Shown: positions 19,489 to 30,298, counted from the first letter of the stretch. The stretch: DNA of 39,254 bases from Nemertoderma westbladi (GCA_032718475.1 JAUCBJ010003206.1:1-39254); one strand, 5' to 3'. The notes: generated from the letters alone by a model not told the origin. Numbers and translations: made by a program.

Positions 19489-21613
19489 TTAAGAATGCTG
19501 TGCCGGCTTGTCAACAAAATTGCACTGCCACAACTCCCTATCACCCATGACATTTGCTAGATCATCCGCATCTTTAAGGCCAGTGTCCTTTAAGATGCGT
19601 CTCAAGAAAGTCATGGGCTGTCCACCATGCTTATTCACTCCATGAGGCTGCCAAAGTACAAGATTATGCACTGGCTGTTCCTCACGGCGAAAGCAATGTC
19701 CTGCAAAGTGGAGGCGATTTTGTTCTAGTGTCAAGCTTGGGGGAACCAATGAGACACCTCCAATGTTATATAGTGTCTGGTTGGAGATGTGTGCATTGTA
19801 CTTGACACAATGAACCCGGCGTAGCATTCTTGTGAATGTGCCATCCAGAGATTTGGTGTCCTCAGCAGTTAGAGCCCAGCATGGACTCCCGTAGAGGAGT
19901 ACTGGAACTACTGCTGCTCTAAATAATCGGACCTTAAGTTTCCGATTAATTCTAGGTGACTTCCAAATCCTGGAAAGCCTATTCAAGGCTGCCCATGCCT
20001 TTCCCTTACTTATTCGAAGGTCCTCACCTGACTTCCGGATCCATGATCCCAGGTAACAGAAGTCGTCCACATGCTCAAGCATACCATCCTTTGAGCTTAT
20101 GCTCATCCGATCAGAGACTTGCTGAGGACTTTCAAAGTTAACTGTCAGAATTTTGGTCTTTCTGGAGTTAATAAAAAGACCAACACTAGAAGCAGCATGT
20201 TCTAATGAGCTGAGGAGCCGTTGGGCTCCCTCTAATGATTCTGAGAGTACTCCTAAGTCATCAGCAAAGTCTAGATCAGTTAGGTACTTGGCAGGATTTC
20301 CTCGACTTCTGGAGCCAGTAGGTGGAGTTATCATCACCCCATCATCATTATGATGATCTAAGGACATGCGTAGAACATAGTCAACCACAATAATGAACAA
20401 GAATGGTGCAAGTGTGTCTCCTTGGAGGACGCCCCAAAACACTTCAAATGGTTCTGTGTCACCATCAACAGTAGACACAAATGTTGTCGAACCATCGTAT
20501 ACTGATCTGATTGCTGCAATAATTTCATCAGGAATCCCATATAATGAAAGTATGCTGAACATACGTGACCGAGAGACTGAATCAAAAGCCTTGAAGAAGT
20601 CAACAAAGATAACAGCCAGATGCCTGTCTTTCTTTTTTGATAATTCTTCAATTATCCTTCTAAGTGCCAAAATGGGCTCCATGGTCCCACGACCTTTGCG
20701 GAACCCATTCTGATTTCCACGTAGCAGTCTCTCAATGGGATCCCTGATGCGATTTAATAGAATCCTATTGTATAACTTTGCAGCAATCGAGATCAATGAG
20801 ATTCCCCGAAAAGAACCATAGAGTGTTAGGTTGCCCTTCTTGGGAACTGGCACCAACTTATTTGTTTTCATTTCTTGTGGGACTCTTGTTGTTCGGTACA
20901 TGTCTACTATGATGGGATAGATGAGCTTTAAACACTCAGGTATTTTAAAGACCTCAGGGGGAACACCATCTACTCCACTGGCACGATTGGTCTTAATGCT
21001 CTTTGCAGCAGCCTTCACTTCTGCAAAGGAGATATCGCCAATGGGAATATCTGGGAGTACAGACTCAGACACTTTTACTTCTATAAAGTTATCAGGCAAT
21101 ACCCTGTCATTATTGAGGAGCTTTTCAAAGTGGGCTTTCCAACCATTGAGGCGATCGGCTGGTTATTCAGCCTTAACCTTGGTGGTTGGTTGGCTTTTCC
21201 GCCCAGTAAGCAGATTGATCGATTTCCATGCCTGGGATGATTGCCTGCTATCTTCTGCATCATTGATGGCATCAACCTGTTGGTTTATTAGCTCCTGTAG
21301 ATTAACAGAGTACTGCCTGTTCAGGGACCTAGATGCAGCCTTAACTGCATTCTTGGTCGCTGTAGTCTGTTTGAGTTGGGACTCTTTCTGCGCTTTATGA
21401 AGGTCATTTCGGCACTTCTGAATTTTGTTGTCAGTCCAGGGGGCCCTTTTCCTGTTTCGAGGGTATACAGGAACTGTTTGTGCAGCTGCTAACTTAACTG
21501 CTTCTGTAAAGGCAGTATAGCCCTCACAGTGATCTGCCGCCTCAGAGGCAAGAGCCTCATACCTGTTGCTCAGCTGTAGTGTGAAGCTGGATCTCACACT
21601 TGGCTGTTGCAAC
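19489..21613 (-). pseudogene. LINE copy 2 reverse transcriptase, inactivated
   Basis: The frame matches copy 1 residue for residue except for scattered substitutions (for example VLWGVLQGD becomes VFWGVLQGD, and RNNRKL becomes RINRKL). A TCA codon is now TAA at about 21163-21165, separating the 149-residue upstream piece (21163-21612) from the 536-residue RT piece that starts at an internal Met at 21099. A second nonsense change (Trp to TAG) lies at about 21621-21623, separating the upstream endonuclease remnant (21622-21883). The RT motifs, including FVDFFKAFDS and FADD, remain intact, but no full protein can be made. Confidence 0.85.
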
Positions 21614-21621
21614 AGAGAGGA

Positions 21622-21883
21622 CTAGTCATGCCGCGGTAAGGCAGATTTCGTTGTTCTGCTAGCAGGCAGTCTAAGTCTTACCTTGGCCACAATAAGGCGG
21701 TGATCACTGGAGAAGGGTCGAAGTGTAAATGCATTACAGTCTTGTATAGAGCTCCTGTATTTCCTACGAAACAGAATATGGTCTATCTGGGACTTGTGAC
21801 CACTGGGTCCACTATGAGTCCATAGCTTTCCAGTTCGCTTCTTGAACTGGGTTCCAGCCGAAAACAATCCATTTCCAGAGATA
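21622..21883 (-). pseudogene. LINE copy 2 endonuclease remnant
   Basis: Encodes ISGNGLFSAGTQFKKRTG, QIDHILFRRKY and SSDHRLIVAKVRL, matching copy 1 residues ~149-215. It ends at the LINE truncation point. The first residues of the open frame come from filler and flanking sequence, not from the LINE. Confidence 0.8.
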
Positions 21884-21901
21884 CGAGAGATGGATCCAGA
21901 G

Positions 21902-21912
21902 ACGGGTACCAT
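21902..21912. repeat. 11-bp target-site duplication of LINE copy 2, right
   Basis: ACGGGTACCAT, the same as 19437-19447. Confidence 0.8.
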
Positions 21913-22318
21913 AACAAATAGCGGAATAAAATACAATGATTTAAAGAACTAACTATTGGTACGGTACCTACCTCACTACATCACCGGCCAGCCGGTATGT
22001 GATCGCAATACTGCAATATGCCTACCTGCCTACCCCTACCGAGTAGGCTGTACAGTACAGTGTGCAAGGGATATAAGGCCAACGTCACTCACTAGCGCCT
22101 AGCAACCAGTCTAGCTGTGCGTTGAGATACAAATTGGCAATAATAGTGGCATTGTGCGGACATTTTGAAAATAATTTTTATACAAACTGATGTAGATTTA
22201 CCTTGGCTTTCCGATTTGGACTGTGTTTGACAAAATTGGTTAACATTTGGACTGTGTTTGATTGTGTTTGGGTGTGTTTTTGGTTGTGTTTGATTGTGTG
22301 CTTAATTTCCAACTATCC

Positions 22319-22571
22319 CATCTATACCCATGGCCGGTTTGCGCTCGGTATCGGTAACATAACACTGCGCGAGTTCGAATGCGTAGCTGTCTTCCCCTCT
22401 CTGCCCCCGGACAGCCCAGCCCGGACAGCGCTGATGTACTGTTGTCGCTGTGCCCCTCGCCAATGTAGTAGCCACACAACGACAACAATAACCAGCGCGA
22501 GTCACTCCACTGTCCGTCCCAAGGGCTCGAATATACTGGAGGTACTTGATACAGATGTAGGGTAACTTTCA
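22319..22571 (-). pseudogene. Severed 5' part of the exonuclease-like gene
   Basis: Starting at the right copy of the 9-bp duplication (22319-22327), the minus strand stays open, in the same frame as the 17116-19002 gene, up to a stop at about 22569-22571. The first codons beyond the duplication include an ATG in a good context (CCATGG at 22329-22334) and then a segment reading ELAQCYVTDTERKPA. Further out, a CCGGGGGCAG near 22400 could be a 3' splice site, so only the proximal ~70 bp may be exon. This piece shows that the transposon landed inside, or at the start of, the coding region. Confidence 0.5.
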
Positions 22572-23160
22572 CAATTGCGACTCGCAACTGTAACTGCACT
22601 TTAGTAGTAACATTCACCTATAAATACACAAATTCCACATTCCTGCCACAATTTGTACAAATTAGGGCCATTTGTCCATTAGTCAGATGCCTTCCAGAAT
22701 GCCACGTTATTATTATGTATCCTTAGATACTATCAAGGTGTTATTTATTCCGCATGCTATTCAATGAGCAAGCCTTCTATTGTTCTTTTAACTCACTTCT
22801 AATTCTAGCGTGGTTGTTACTATGGTGACATTATGCAAAGCTAGCAGTAGAATTAGGGTATTTTTCATGCATACAGATCTGGGATGCTATTTAATAGTGA
22901 CTCTTTAATTGTCTATATTCCCATTATACATGATTTTATGAATTTTCTCGGCTATTGACTGTACACTGGAGATTCTTTCACACTGATATACTTAATAGGA
23001 TGAATCTCCGCTCCCATGATCTATTAATTAACGGAATTTTGGGAATGTTTATAAATTGTATAAAATGACAATTTATTAAATTCATGAGAGGATATGAATT
23101 TAAAATTTGTTCCTGTGAATTTTATTATTTGATATTAAAATAGACACAGTTTTATTCCAG
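22572..23160. other. Gene-free AT-rich spacer
   Basis: No gene, target duplication or clear repeat is visible. It includes a TATAAATA at 22619-22626 and AT-rich low-complexity DNA. Confidence 0.4.
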
Positions 23161-23162
23161 AA

Positions 23163-23590
23163 CATGTCTGGGAACACTGATCCTTGATTCCAGAAATTTT
23201 GTCTTTTAAGGGCATCGGTAAGTACTACTATATCTTAATCGACTAAAATTTTAGAGGATCTAAGGGTTTAAAAGATTTGTCAGCATTTTATTATAATAAT
23301 GCTGTAAAATTTTAACAGATTTTTCTCAGGTTAACAACCTGTTGTAATAAGATATATCTTTATATATCTCAATCGACTAGATCTTTAAAGGATCTAAGGG
23401 TTTAACAGATTTTCCCTATTTCTTTTACTTTAACATTTGTTATAACAAACGTTGTGAATATTTAACAAATGTCTGGGGACGTTAACCACTGATTCTAGAA
23501 TTTTGTCTTTCAAGTATATCAGTGGGTGCCGCGATATCTTAATCGACTAGAATTTCAGATGGTCAAAGGGTTTAACAGATTTATGGGTCA
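23163..23590. repeat. Diverged tandem repeats with a shared 50-bp core
   Basis: A core of the type TATCTTAATCGACTAGAATTT followed by GGATCTAAGGGTTTAACAGATTT occurs three times, at about 23229-23280, 23361-23411 and 23531-23585. A second motif, ATGTCTGGG(A/G)AC... TTTTGTCTTT, occurs at 23163 and 23468, about 305 bp apart. Confidence 0.75.
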
Positions 23591-23599
23591 AAGATTTTA

Positions 23600-24130
23600 A
23601 CAGATTTACTTTGACAGCGCTGCTGTTAAATGGACATCTTTCTACTATATGTATTATTTAAGATACGGTATGAGAGCAATATTGCAAGAAGCAATGTCAG
23701 TGAGAAGAGGCAAGTCGTTTCCAAGGTCTACCCAGAGCTTGGTTTAGCCGAGACACGAGTATCTGAACTTTGCATTCCTAATACTCTACTTTACCAATAA
23801 TACCTAAGTATAGTAGGAGCGGTATATTGTTCTTTAATAAGTACTGACATTTCATCTTACTGTAGTCACGTATTTATAGTATGATACGGACAGTAAGGAA
23901 AGAGAAAACAAAATTATTTCTCGCCGTTAACGAAATATATTATACTAAGTAATTGAGTAATAAAATACGAAATATATTGCACTAATCTACTAAATAATCG
24001 TTAAAAATATTATTCTACTAAATAAAATTAAAGAAAACGATCATAATAATATAAATTACATAATAATGCATACATAAATATAAAAATAAACAAATGAAAT
24101 AATGTAGTCATACACCCACTCCAAACGCTG
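23600..24130 (-). other. Possible 3' LTR region of the BEL/Pao remnant
   Basis: It lies directly downstream (minus sense) of the pol stop at 24131, is AT-rich and ungenic, and has a short TGT...-type start. No second LTR is present in the window, so this is placement only. Confidence 0.25.
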
Positions 24131-24850
24131 TTATGTTGGGTAGTCCCTAGATGTTTGTTGGATTAGGGAGGTGGTCGTGGGAAGAGTCTCTTGTTTTCCA
24201 TAGTTACCGGATAACTCTCGGTCTCTTTCCAGTAAACATAAACGACCAACCGGGCGATTAAGTTGTTGAGTTTCGAACAAAATTCCAGGTTTCTTGAAGT
24301 TACGTCGCATGACGACGTGTTCCATCGATTTCACTAAACCATCATTGGATATATGAGTCTCGATGATACGACCTGTCTGCCACCTCTTACGGGGAAGATC
24401 TGATTCCACGATAAGGACCACGACTCCGGCAATGACGTTTTCTTGCTGCGCAAACTACTTTGTTCGAAGTTGTAGCGTAGGAAGATAATATTTTTCAAAA
24501 TGGTCAGAGAAACAACGGGATAATAACTGCATAAGTTGCCAAGTTTGTCGGCAGTACTCGTCTCTGTCCGTTATTTCTGACTGCGGGAGCATGGCTACAG
24601 GTTTCTTTAGTAGGAAATGCGCGGGTGTTAGCGCTTCTAGGGAGACGGGACTCGATGAGACTGGCATAAGCGGTCTCTCATTGAGATAGCGGCGATTTCC
24701 TCCGTTCATCGGTTCAAGTTCAAGTTCATCAAGTTCATCGGTGAGATACGCTCGGCACGGCACTATAAAGTGAAATGCAGTCTTCACGCTACATATGAGT
24801 CTCTCCCAACTTCCTCCCCACCAAGGGGCTGAGACTGGCATAAGCGGTCT
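24131..24850 (-). pseudogene. BEL/Pao retrotransposon integrase C-terminus (broken)
   Basis: Residues reading SAPWWGGSWERLICSVK, then RRYLNERPLMPVS, LTPAHFLL, CRQTWQLMQ and YYLPTLQLRTK match the end of BEL/Pao integrase and the adjoining DUF5641 domain. After LRTK there is an in-frame TAG (about 24464-24466) where the family usually has Trp. The same frame then continues FAQQENVIAG, VVLIVESDLPRKRWQTGRII and RPVGRLCLLE to a stop at 24131. Upstream, at ~24838, the integrase is cut by the 24-bp array, so the catalytic core, RT and gag are missing. A 20-bp segment (about 24659-24678) is repeated at 24832-24851, exactly at the array border. Confidence 0.85.
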
Positions 24851-27298
24851 TATAAAGCTGTGTCTCACACACTGTATAAAGCTGTGTCTCACACACTGTA
24901 TAAAGCTGTATCTCACACACTGTATAAAGCTGTGTCTCACACACTGTATAAAGCTGTGTCTCACACACTGTATAAAGCTGTGTCTCACACACTGTATAAA
25001 GCTGTGTCTCACACACTGTATAAAGCTGTGTCTCACACACTGTATAAAGCTGTATCTCACACACTGTATAAAGCTGTGTCTCACACACTGTATAAAGCTG
25101 TGTCTCACACACTGTATAAAGCTGTGTCTCACACACTGTATAAAGCTGTGTCTCACACACTGTATAAAGCTGTATCTCACACACTGTATAAAGCTGTGTC
25201 TCACACACTGTATAAAGCTGTGTCTCACACACTGTATAAAGCTGTGTCTCACACACTGTATAAAGCTGTATCTCACACACTGTATAAAGCTGTGTCTCAC
25301 ACACTGTATAAAGCTGTATCTCACACACTGTATAAAGCTGTATCTCACACACTGTATAAAGCTGTATCTCACACACTGTATAAAGCTGTGTCTCACACAC
25401 TGTATAAAGCTGTATCTCACACACTGTATAAAGCTGTATCTCACACACTGTATAAAGCTGTGTCTCACACACTGTATAAAGCTGTATCTCACACACTGTA
25501 TAAAGCTGTGTCTCACACACTGTATAAAGCTGTGTCTCACACACTGTATAAAGCTGTGTCTCACACACTGTATAAAGCTGTGTCTCACACACTGTATAAA
25601 GCTGTATCTCACACACTGTATAAAGCTGTGTCTCACACACTGTATAAAGCTGTGTCTCACACACTGTATAAAGCTGTATCTCACACACTGTATAAAGCTG
25701 TGTCTCACACACTGTATAAAGCTGTGTCTCACACACTGTATAAAGCTGTGTCTCACACACTGTATAAAGCTGTGTCTCACACACTGTATAAAGCTGTGTC
25801 TCACACACTGTATAAAGCTGTGTCTCACACACTGTATAAAGCTGTGTCTCACACACTGTATAAAGCTGTGTCTCACACACTGTATAAAGCTGTGTCTCAC
25901 ACACTGTATAAAGCTGTGTCTCACACACTGTATAAAGCTGTGTCTCACACACTGTATAAAGCTGTGTCTCACACACTGTATAAAGCTGTGTCTCACACAC
26001 TGTATAAAGCTGTATCTCACACACTGTATAAAGCTGTGTCTCACACACTGTATAAAGCTGTGTCTCACACACTGTATAAAGCTGTGTCTCACACACTGTA
26101 TAAAGCTGTGTCTCACACACTGTATAAAGCTGTGTCTCACACACTGTATAAAGCTGTATCTCACACACTGTATAAAGCTGTGTCTCACACACTGTATAAA
26201 GCTGTATCTCACACACTGTATAAAGCTGTATCTCACACACTGTATAAAGCTGTGTCTCACACACTGTATAAAGCTGTATCTCACACACTGTATAAAGCTG
26301 TGTCTCACACACTGTATAAAGCTGTGTCTCACACACTGTATAAAGCTGTGTCTCACACACTGTATAAAGCTGTGTCTCACACACTGTATAAAGCTGTGTC
26401 TCACACACTGTATAAAGCTGTATCTCACACACTGTATAAAGCTGTGTCTCACACACTGTATAAAGCTGTATCTCACACACTGTATAAAGCTGTATCTCAC
26501 ACACTGTATAAAGCTGTATCTCACACACTGTATAAAGCTGTGTCTCACACACTGTATAAAGCTGTGTCTCACACACTGTATAAAGCTGTATCTCACACAC
26601 TGTATAAAGCTGTATCTCACACACTGTATAAAGCTGTATCTCACACACTGTATAAAGCTGTGTCTCACACACTGTATAAAGCTGTATCTCACACACTGTA
26701 TAAAGCTGTATCTCACACACTGTATAAAGCTGTATCTCACACACTGTATAAAGCTGTATCTCACACACTGTATAAAGCTGTATCTCACACACTGTATAAA
26801 GCTGTGTCTCACACACTGTATAAAGCTGTATCTCACACACTGTATAAAGCTGTATCTCACACACTGTATAAAGCTGTATCTCACACACTGTATAAAGCTG
26901 TGTCTCACACACTGTATAAAGCTGTGTCTCACACACTGTATAAAGCTGTGTCTCACACACTGTATAAAGCTGTATCTCACACACTGTATAAAGCTGTGTC
27001 TCACACACTGTATAAAGCTGTATCTCACACACTGTATAAAGCTGTGTCTCACACACTGTATAAAGCTGTGTCTCACACACTGTATAAAGCTGTATCTCAC
27101 ACACTGTATAAAGCTGTGTCTCACACACTGTATAAAGCTGTATCTCACACACTGTATAAAGCTGTATCTCACACACTGTATAAAGCTGTGTCTCACACAC
27201 TGTATAAAGCTGTATCTCACACACTGTATAAAGCTGTATCTCACACACTGTATAAAGCTGTGTCTCACACACTGTATAAAGCTGTATCTCACACACTG
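24851..27298 (+). repeat. 24-bp minisatellite array, 102 copies, dimorphic at one base
   Basis: The unit is TATAAAGCTGTGTCTCACAC followed by ACTG. I count 102 complete units without an indel, ending in a decayed unit at 27299-27330. The only variable position is the G/A in CTGT(G/A)TCTC: 62 G units and 40 A units. A units are 13 of the first 52 and 27 of the last 50; a run of 13 G units covers about 25680-26000. Because 24 is a multiple of three, four of six frames stay open, producing artefactual ORFs of 820-945 codons on both strands. Confidence 0.97.
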
Positions 27299-27533
27299 TA
27301 TAAAGCTGTCTCACACGTATAAAGTCTCACTCGCTATGTAAAGTTCTACATTATACTGTTGTATTATACATTATGTTATTGTTCAACTAATATTATACTG
27401 AAATATTACAAGTTTTCTGCAGAAACTATTTACAATAAATTATACGAAAGTAGTTACTTCTTAAATGAATAACAGGCTCCCACAAAGTATTGATTATATC
27501 GTTGAATAAATCTTGGTTATATCAGTGCTTTAC
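27299..27533. other. Spacer between array and SLC6 gene
   Basis: It begins with decayed array units (to about 27345) and is then AT-rich. It should hold the 3' UTR of the SLC6 gene, but I see no canonical AATAAA on the minus strand. Confidence 0.4.
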
Positions 27534-29801
27534 TTAGTCGCAGTAACTTAGCATAAAGTCTGGAGTGAGAGTTTCTTTTTTGAGACAGAAACATCTGTTT
27601 TCCGTTGTCGTGAACTTTGTAACTGGGCCCAGTTCGTGGTAGGCACGAAGTTTACTCCGTGGGAGGAACTTTTGTCTGTGGGGTCTGATGATGTTCTGGA
27701 CGCTAAAGAATTCCATCACAGCCAATAAAGGGATCCAAATCAGGTTGAATAGAATTAGAAGAACTCCTATGGGCTTGAACCAGTCAGGGTGCGGTTTATA
27801 TCGATTCAATATACCCCCGTGTTTTCTTGAATCGTCTGTATAGGCTGCTTCATATTCAAAACCTTTATATAACGCATTATACACCATATAAGATATGTTG
27901 ATAACACAGAAAAACGGCGCCGTGTATTTCATAGCGAAAGACATTAATATTCCTGGCTTTTTACCAATAAGTGTCTCGTATTCTATTGTAATGCGTTTAA
28001 GACCTACAACATAGACCAAACAGATCAGCGTAATGGTCCCAACGATGACGTGATTGATATCCTCCACATATTGCTGGTACATCTCACGCAGAATCGGACC
28101 GATATTCAAAGCAAAAATTAAATTCATACAAAACCCCGTCATGCAGAGTACAGCAACTCGTAACGGTTGTTTAATTTGCAGAACAACTATGTAGTTTTTT
28201 AAAGCATTGTGGATTACCTGAAAGTACCCGAACATAGAATCGATACCCAACGCTACAAGAGACAAGTAGAGGAGACCGCACCAGAAGTGAGCAGACTTAG
28301 GGAATGTTTCTAAGATGTTGTCTGCCAAGGTAACGAATGCGAATCTAGGTCCGCGTCTAGTCCCATAGTAAAGTCTAGTAGCCAATGTTTCGTTATCTGC
28401 AACATAAAACGACATTGTTTCATTGCGTTTAATCAACGAAAATAATTCTGCCGCTTTTAGATGTACCTGTTTCATTATGTAATTATCCTCGCAGCTAGTA
28501 TTGCTGCAAAGCATTATCTTAACATACTTATAGGCTATTTGATACACCTCTTCTCCTTTAAGTGCGAAGACCATCAAAGCACCGAGCGTTTCAGTAACTA
28601 TTAATATTATCATGATGTATATCGCATCGAGATGACATTTATTTGTTCTCTTCATGGTGGACCCCATTAAGCAAAGGTATCCCGTGTTCAGAGCGAATGT
28701 CTCCTGGACATGTTTCGATGCTTCCATACAGATAAAGTGCCATCTTTGTTTCACAAACTCGATATCGGGAGCAAAGAAATTCGCTATCCCGCTGGCACCG
28801 CCACCCGACTCCGTTTTAATCAGGTTGAAGAAAAACGCCAAAAGAGCAACATAGGGAAATGTCGCTGTCACGTAGACCACCTTCTTGGAGGTGTGGACCC
28901 CTCGAAGCAGAGAAAACCCTATCATCAACCAACAAGCAAACATGCAGACTGCTATTTTAACATTAAATGAGATATCTGTATCTACATCGAGAGCTTTTTC
29001 TAGTGTTGTGTTGTAGTAGAAGTATTCTGATGGAAATTCGGGGTTGCATTCATCCACAAACCAGACTTCCTTTAAACGACCACCGTCATGCAAAGTACTG
29101 TTTAACTCTTGGCATCGTTTCCACGGTAAGTTGTATTGAAACGACATAAAAAAATACATAACGCAGTAAGCAACCACTGTGTTATAAGAAATCGCTCTCA
29201 GAAGACAATTAACAACCTGGGCGAATCCAAAACCCGCCATGTAAGGATTAAGAGTGTGATACATGTCCCAAGGGCCTTGCAACGTCAATTGTCCTAGTAA
29301 CAATTCCAACGTCATAGTTGGAAGAGCCAAGCATAAACAACACACGAGATAAGGGGCAAAAAATACTATCCCACCGTTTCTCATCATCAATAGGGGAAAA
29401 TCCCATATAGTACCTAAACCCACGACATATCCTGTAATAGCCAGAATATATTGTATCTTATTATCCCATTCAGTCCAATCCTTATCAGGGTGCCACTTCT
29501 TCCATGTGAAATATTCATCTTTAGTTGAGGATAACTGGTACATTTTTAGATCGTCTTCAGTGATCACTTTGTGGGTGTTGCTGAACTCGTTATCAAAGGC
29601 CTCTTCACTGAGGGAGTTTCTTGAAAATTTCAAAAAGTCAGTGTCACTTATTGTCTTGAAGTTCTCATCCGCCATTTCGTATATCGTACTTGTAGTCGAT
29701 GGTCGAGTGTCTTGTTCATCCTTCAATATAGATGATGATCTATCATCCTTCAAGGTGGGTTTTGTTTTTTCATCCTTCAAGACATTGAGTTCTTTACTCA
29801 T
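27534..29801 (-). CDS. Divergent SLC6-family (sodium:neurotransmitter symporter) protein
   Basis: 755 residues, single exon, start ATG in AAAATGAG context. SLC6 proteins move amino acids, amines or osmolytes across the plasma membrane with Na+ and usually Cl-. A ~110-residue acidic N-tail (with LKDE/LKDD repeats) precedes TM1, QYILAITGYVVGLGTIWDFP (117-136), then RNGGIVFFAPYL and ELLLGQLTLQGP. An extracellular loop keeps two cysteines (C230, C252) and NST/NTT glycosylation sites. About twelve membrane segments follow; the TM8-like GIDSMFGYFQVI is recognisable. Two key TM1 positions are altered: the usual GN(V/I)WRFP reads GTIWDFP, replacing an ion-site Asn with Thr and the extracellular-gate Arg with Asp. 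The unwound glycine-rich part of TM6 is also not recognisable. Transport may be changed or lost. The open frame over 2.27 kb argues for a maintained protein. Confidence 0.88.
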   Translation of the reverse strand: MSKELNVLKDEKTKPTLKDDRSSSILKDEQDTRPSTTSTIYEMADENFKTISDTDFLKFSRNSLSEEAFDNEFSNTHKVITEDDLKMYQLSSTKDEYFTWKKWHPDKDWTEWDNKIQYILAITGYVVGLGTIWDFPLLMMRNGGIVFFAPYLVCCLCLALPTMTLELLLGQLTLQGPWDMYHTLNPYMAGFGFAQVVNCLLRAISYNTVVAYCVMYFFMSFQYNLPWKRCQELNSTLHDGGRLKEVWFVDECNPEFPSEYFYYNTTLEKALDVDTDISFNVKIAVCMFACWLMIGFSLLRGVHTSKKVVYVTATFPYVALLAFFFNLIKTESGGGASGIANFFAPDIEFVKQRWHFICMEASKHVQETFALNTGYLCLMGSTMKRTNKCHLDAIYIMIILIVTETLGALMVFALKGEEVYQIAYKYVKIMLCSNTSCEDNYIMKQVHLKAAELFSLIKRNETMSFYVADNETLATRLYYGTRRGPRFAFVTLADNILETFPKSAHFWCGLLYLSLVALGIDSMFGYFQVIHNALKNYIVVLQIKQPLRVAVLCMTGFCMNLIFALNIGPILREMYQQYVEDINHVIVGTITLICLVYVVGLKRITIEYETLIGKKPGILMSFAMKYTAPFFCVINISYMVYNALYKGFEYEAAYTDDSRKHGGILNRYKPHPDWFKPIGVLLILFNLIWIPLLAVMEFFSVQNIIRPHRQKFLPRSKLRAYHELGPVTKFTTTENRCFCLKKETLTPDFMLSYCD

Positions 29802-30298
29802 TTTGCATATAACTCACGTTTTTTCCAATATATTTTGCACCTTCAGTAACTCGAAGTTCACTTTATGTAGGAGTTGGTAGGCACTGTTACATTAAGTTGG
29901 AGCAAAATCGGTAAAAAAATATCTAAAATAAATGGGGGTTGAGCAGATAAATAAACTGTAACAAATGGTATAATATTATGTACAGTATTTTGTTCAGAAG
30001 TGAAAGGACGGTACTGTTGGGTAGAACCCGCGCTATAGAGGAAAACGCTGAAGAACTGAAGAGTGAGTTCTAGAATATGAATAAAAAATACCGTGAGAAA
30101 GTTAATAGTAATTTTTGCCGTGCGTTAATATTCATACCTGCAACTTCCAATACACTTTAATTAGATTTAAATGTATAATTAACATATTTACTTATCATAT
30201 TCGATATAGTACATGATTAAAAAGTTTAAATGTGTGCCCATAAAATCCTTTCTTCACATACCGAACGCTGATAAGTTGACATAATGTAACAAAATTAC
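29802..30298. other. Upstream region of the SLC6 gene
   Basis: AT-rich, without an ORF or clear repeat. It presumably includes the SLC6 promoter, but I see no TATA box or initiator I would call. Confidence 0.3.

Larger units (their letters stand above)
19448..21883 (-). mobile_element. LINE copy 2, truncated, with two stop mutations
   Basis: Nearly identical to copy 1, with the same 3' end and a shorter (TAG)n tail (about 19448-19458). It is more strongly 5'-truncated: similarity stops at 21883, inside the endonuclease region. Between that point and the right target duplication lie 18 unexplained bases (21884-21901), typical filler at LINE 5' junctions. Confidence 0.9.
19017..22318. mobile_element. 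Long-TIR Mutator-like non-autonomous element, with nested LINE
   Basis: The terminal inverted repeats are about 332 and 336 bp (19017-19348 and 21983-22318). Both begin GGATAGTTGGAAATTAAG, followed by subterminal AACACA-type runs, and match with only scattered differences (small indels included). The 9-bp target duplication is perfect. The TIR length and 9-bp duplication point to the Mutator superfamily. Without the LINE insertion the element would be about 840 bp, with only ~170 bp between the arms and no transposase. It lies in the coding sequence of the minus-strand gene 17116-19002. Confidence 0.8.

Noticed and set aside
19017-22318. Whole region as a TIR transposon encoding a reverse transcriptase
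   Set aside because: The LINE has its own tail and 11-bp target duplication inside the core, so it is a later passenger and not the element's gene.
22240-22617. 125-codon minus-strand ORF next to the TIR
   Set aside because: It is out of register with the exonuclease-like gene and runs into the TIR; the alternative frame ending at 22319 fits the gene.
24851-27298. CRISPR-like array
   Set aside because: There are no spacers; units are contiguous, identical and in a eukaryotic context.
24455-27341. Open frames of 820-945 codons on both strands across the array
   Set aside because: They are by-products of a 24-bp repeat lacking stops in four frames; only the last ~130 codons of the 24455-27292 frame have protein similarity (BEL/Pao).
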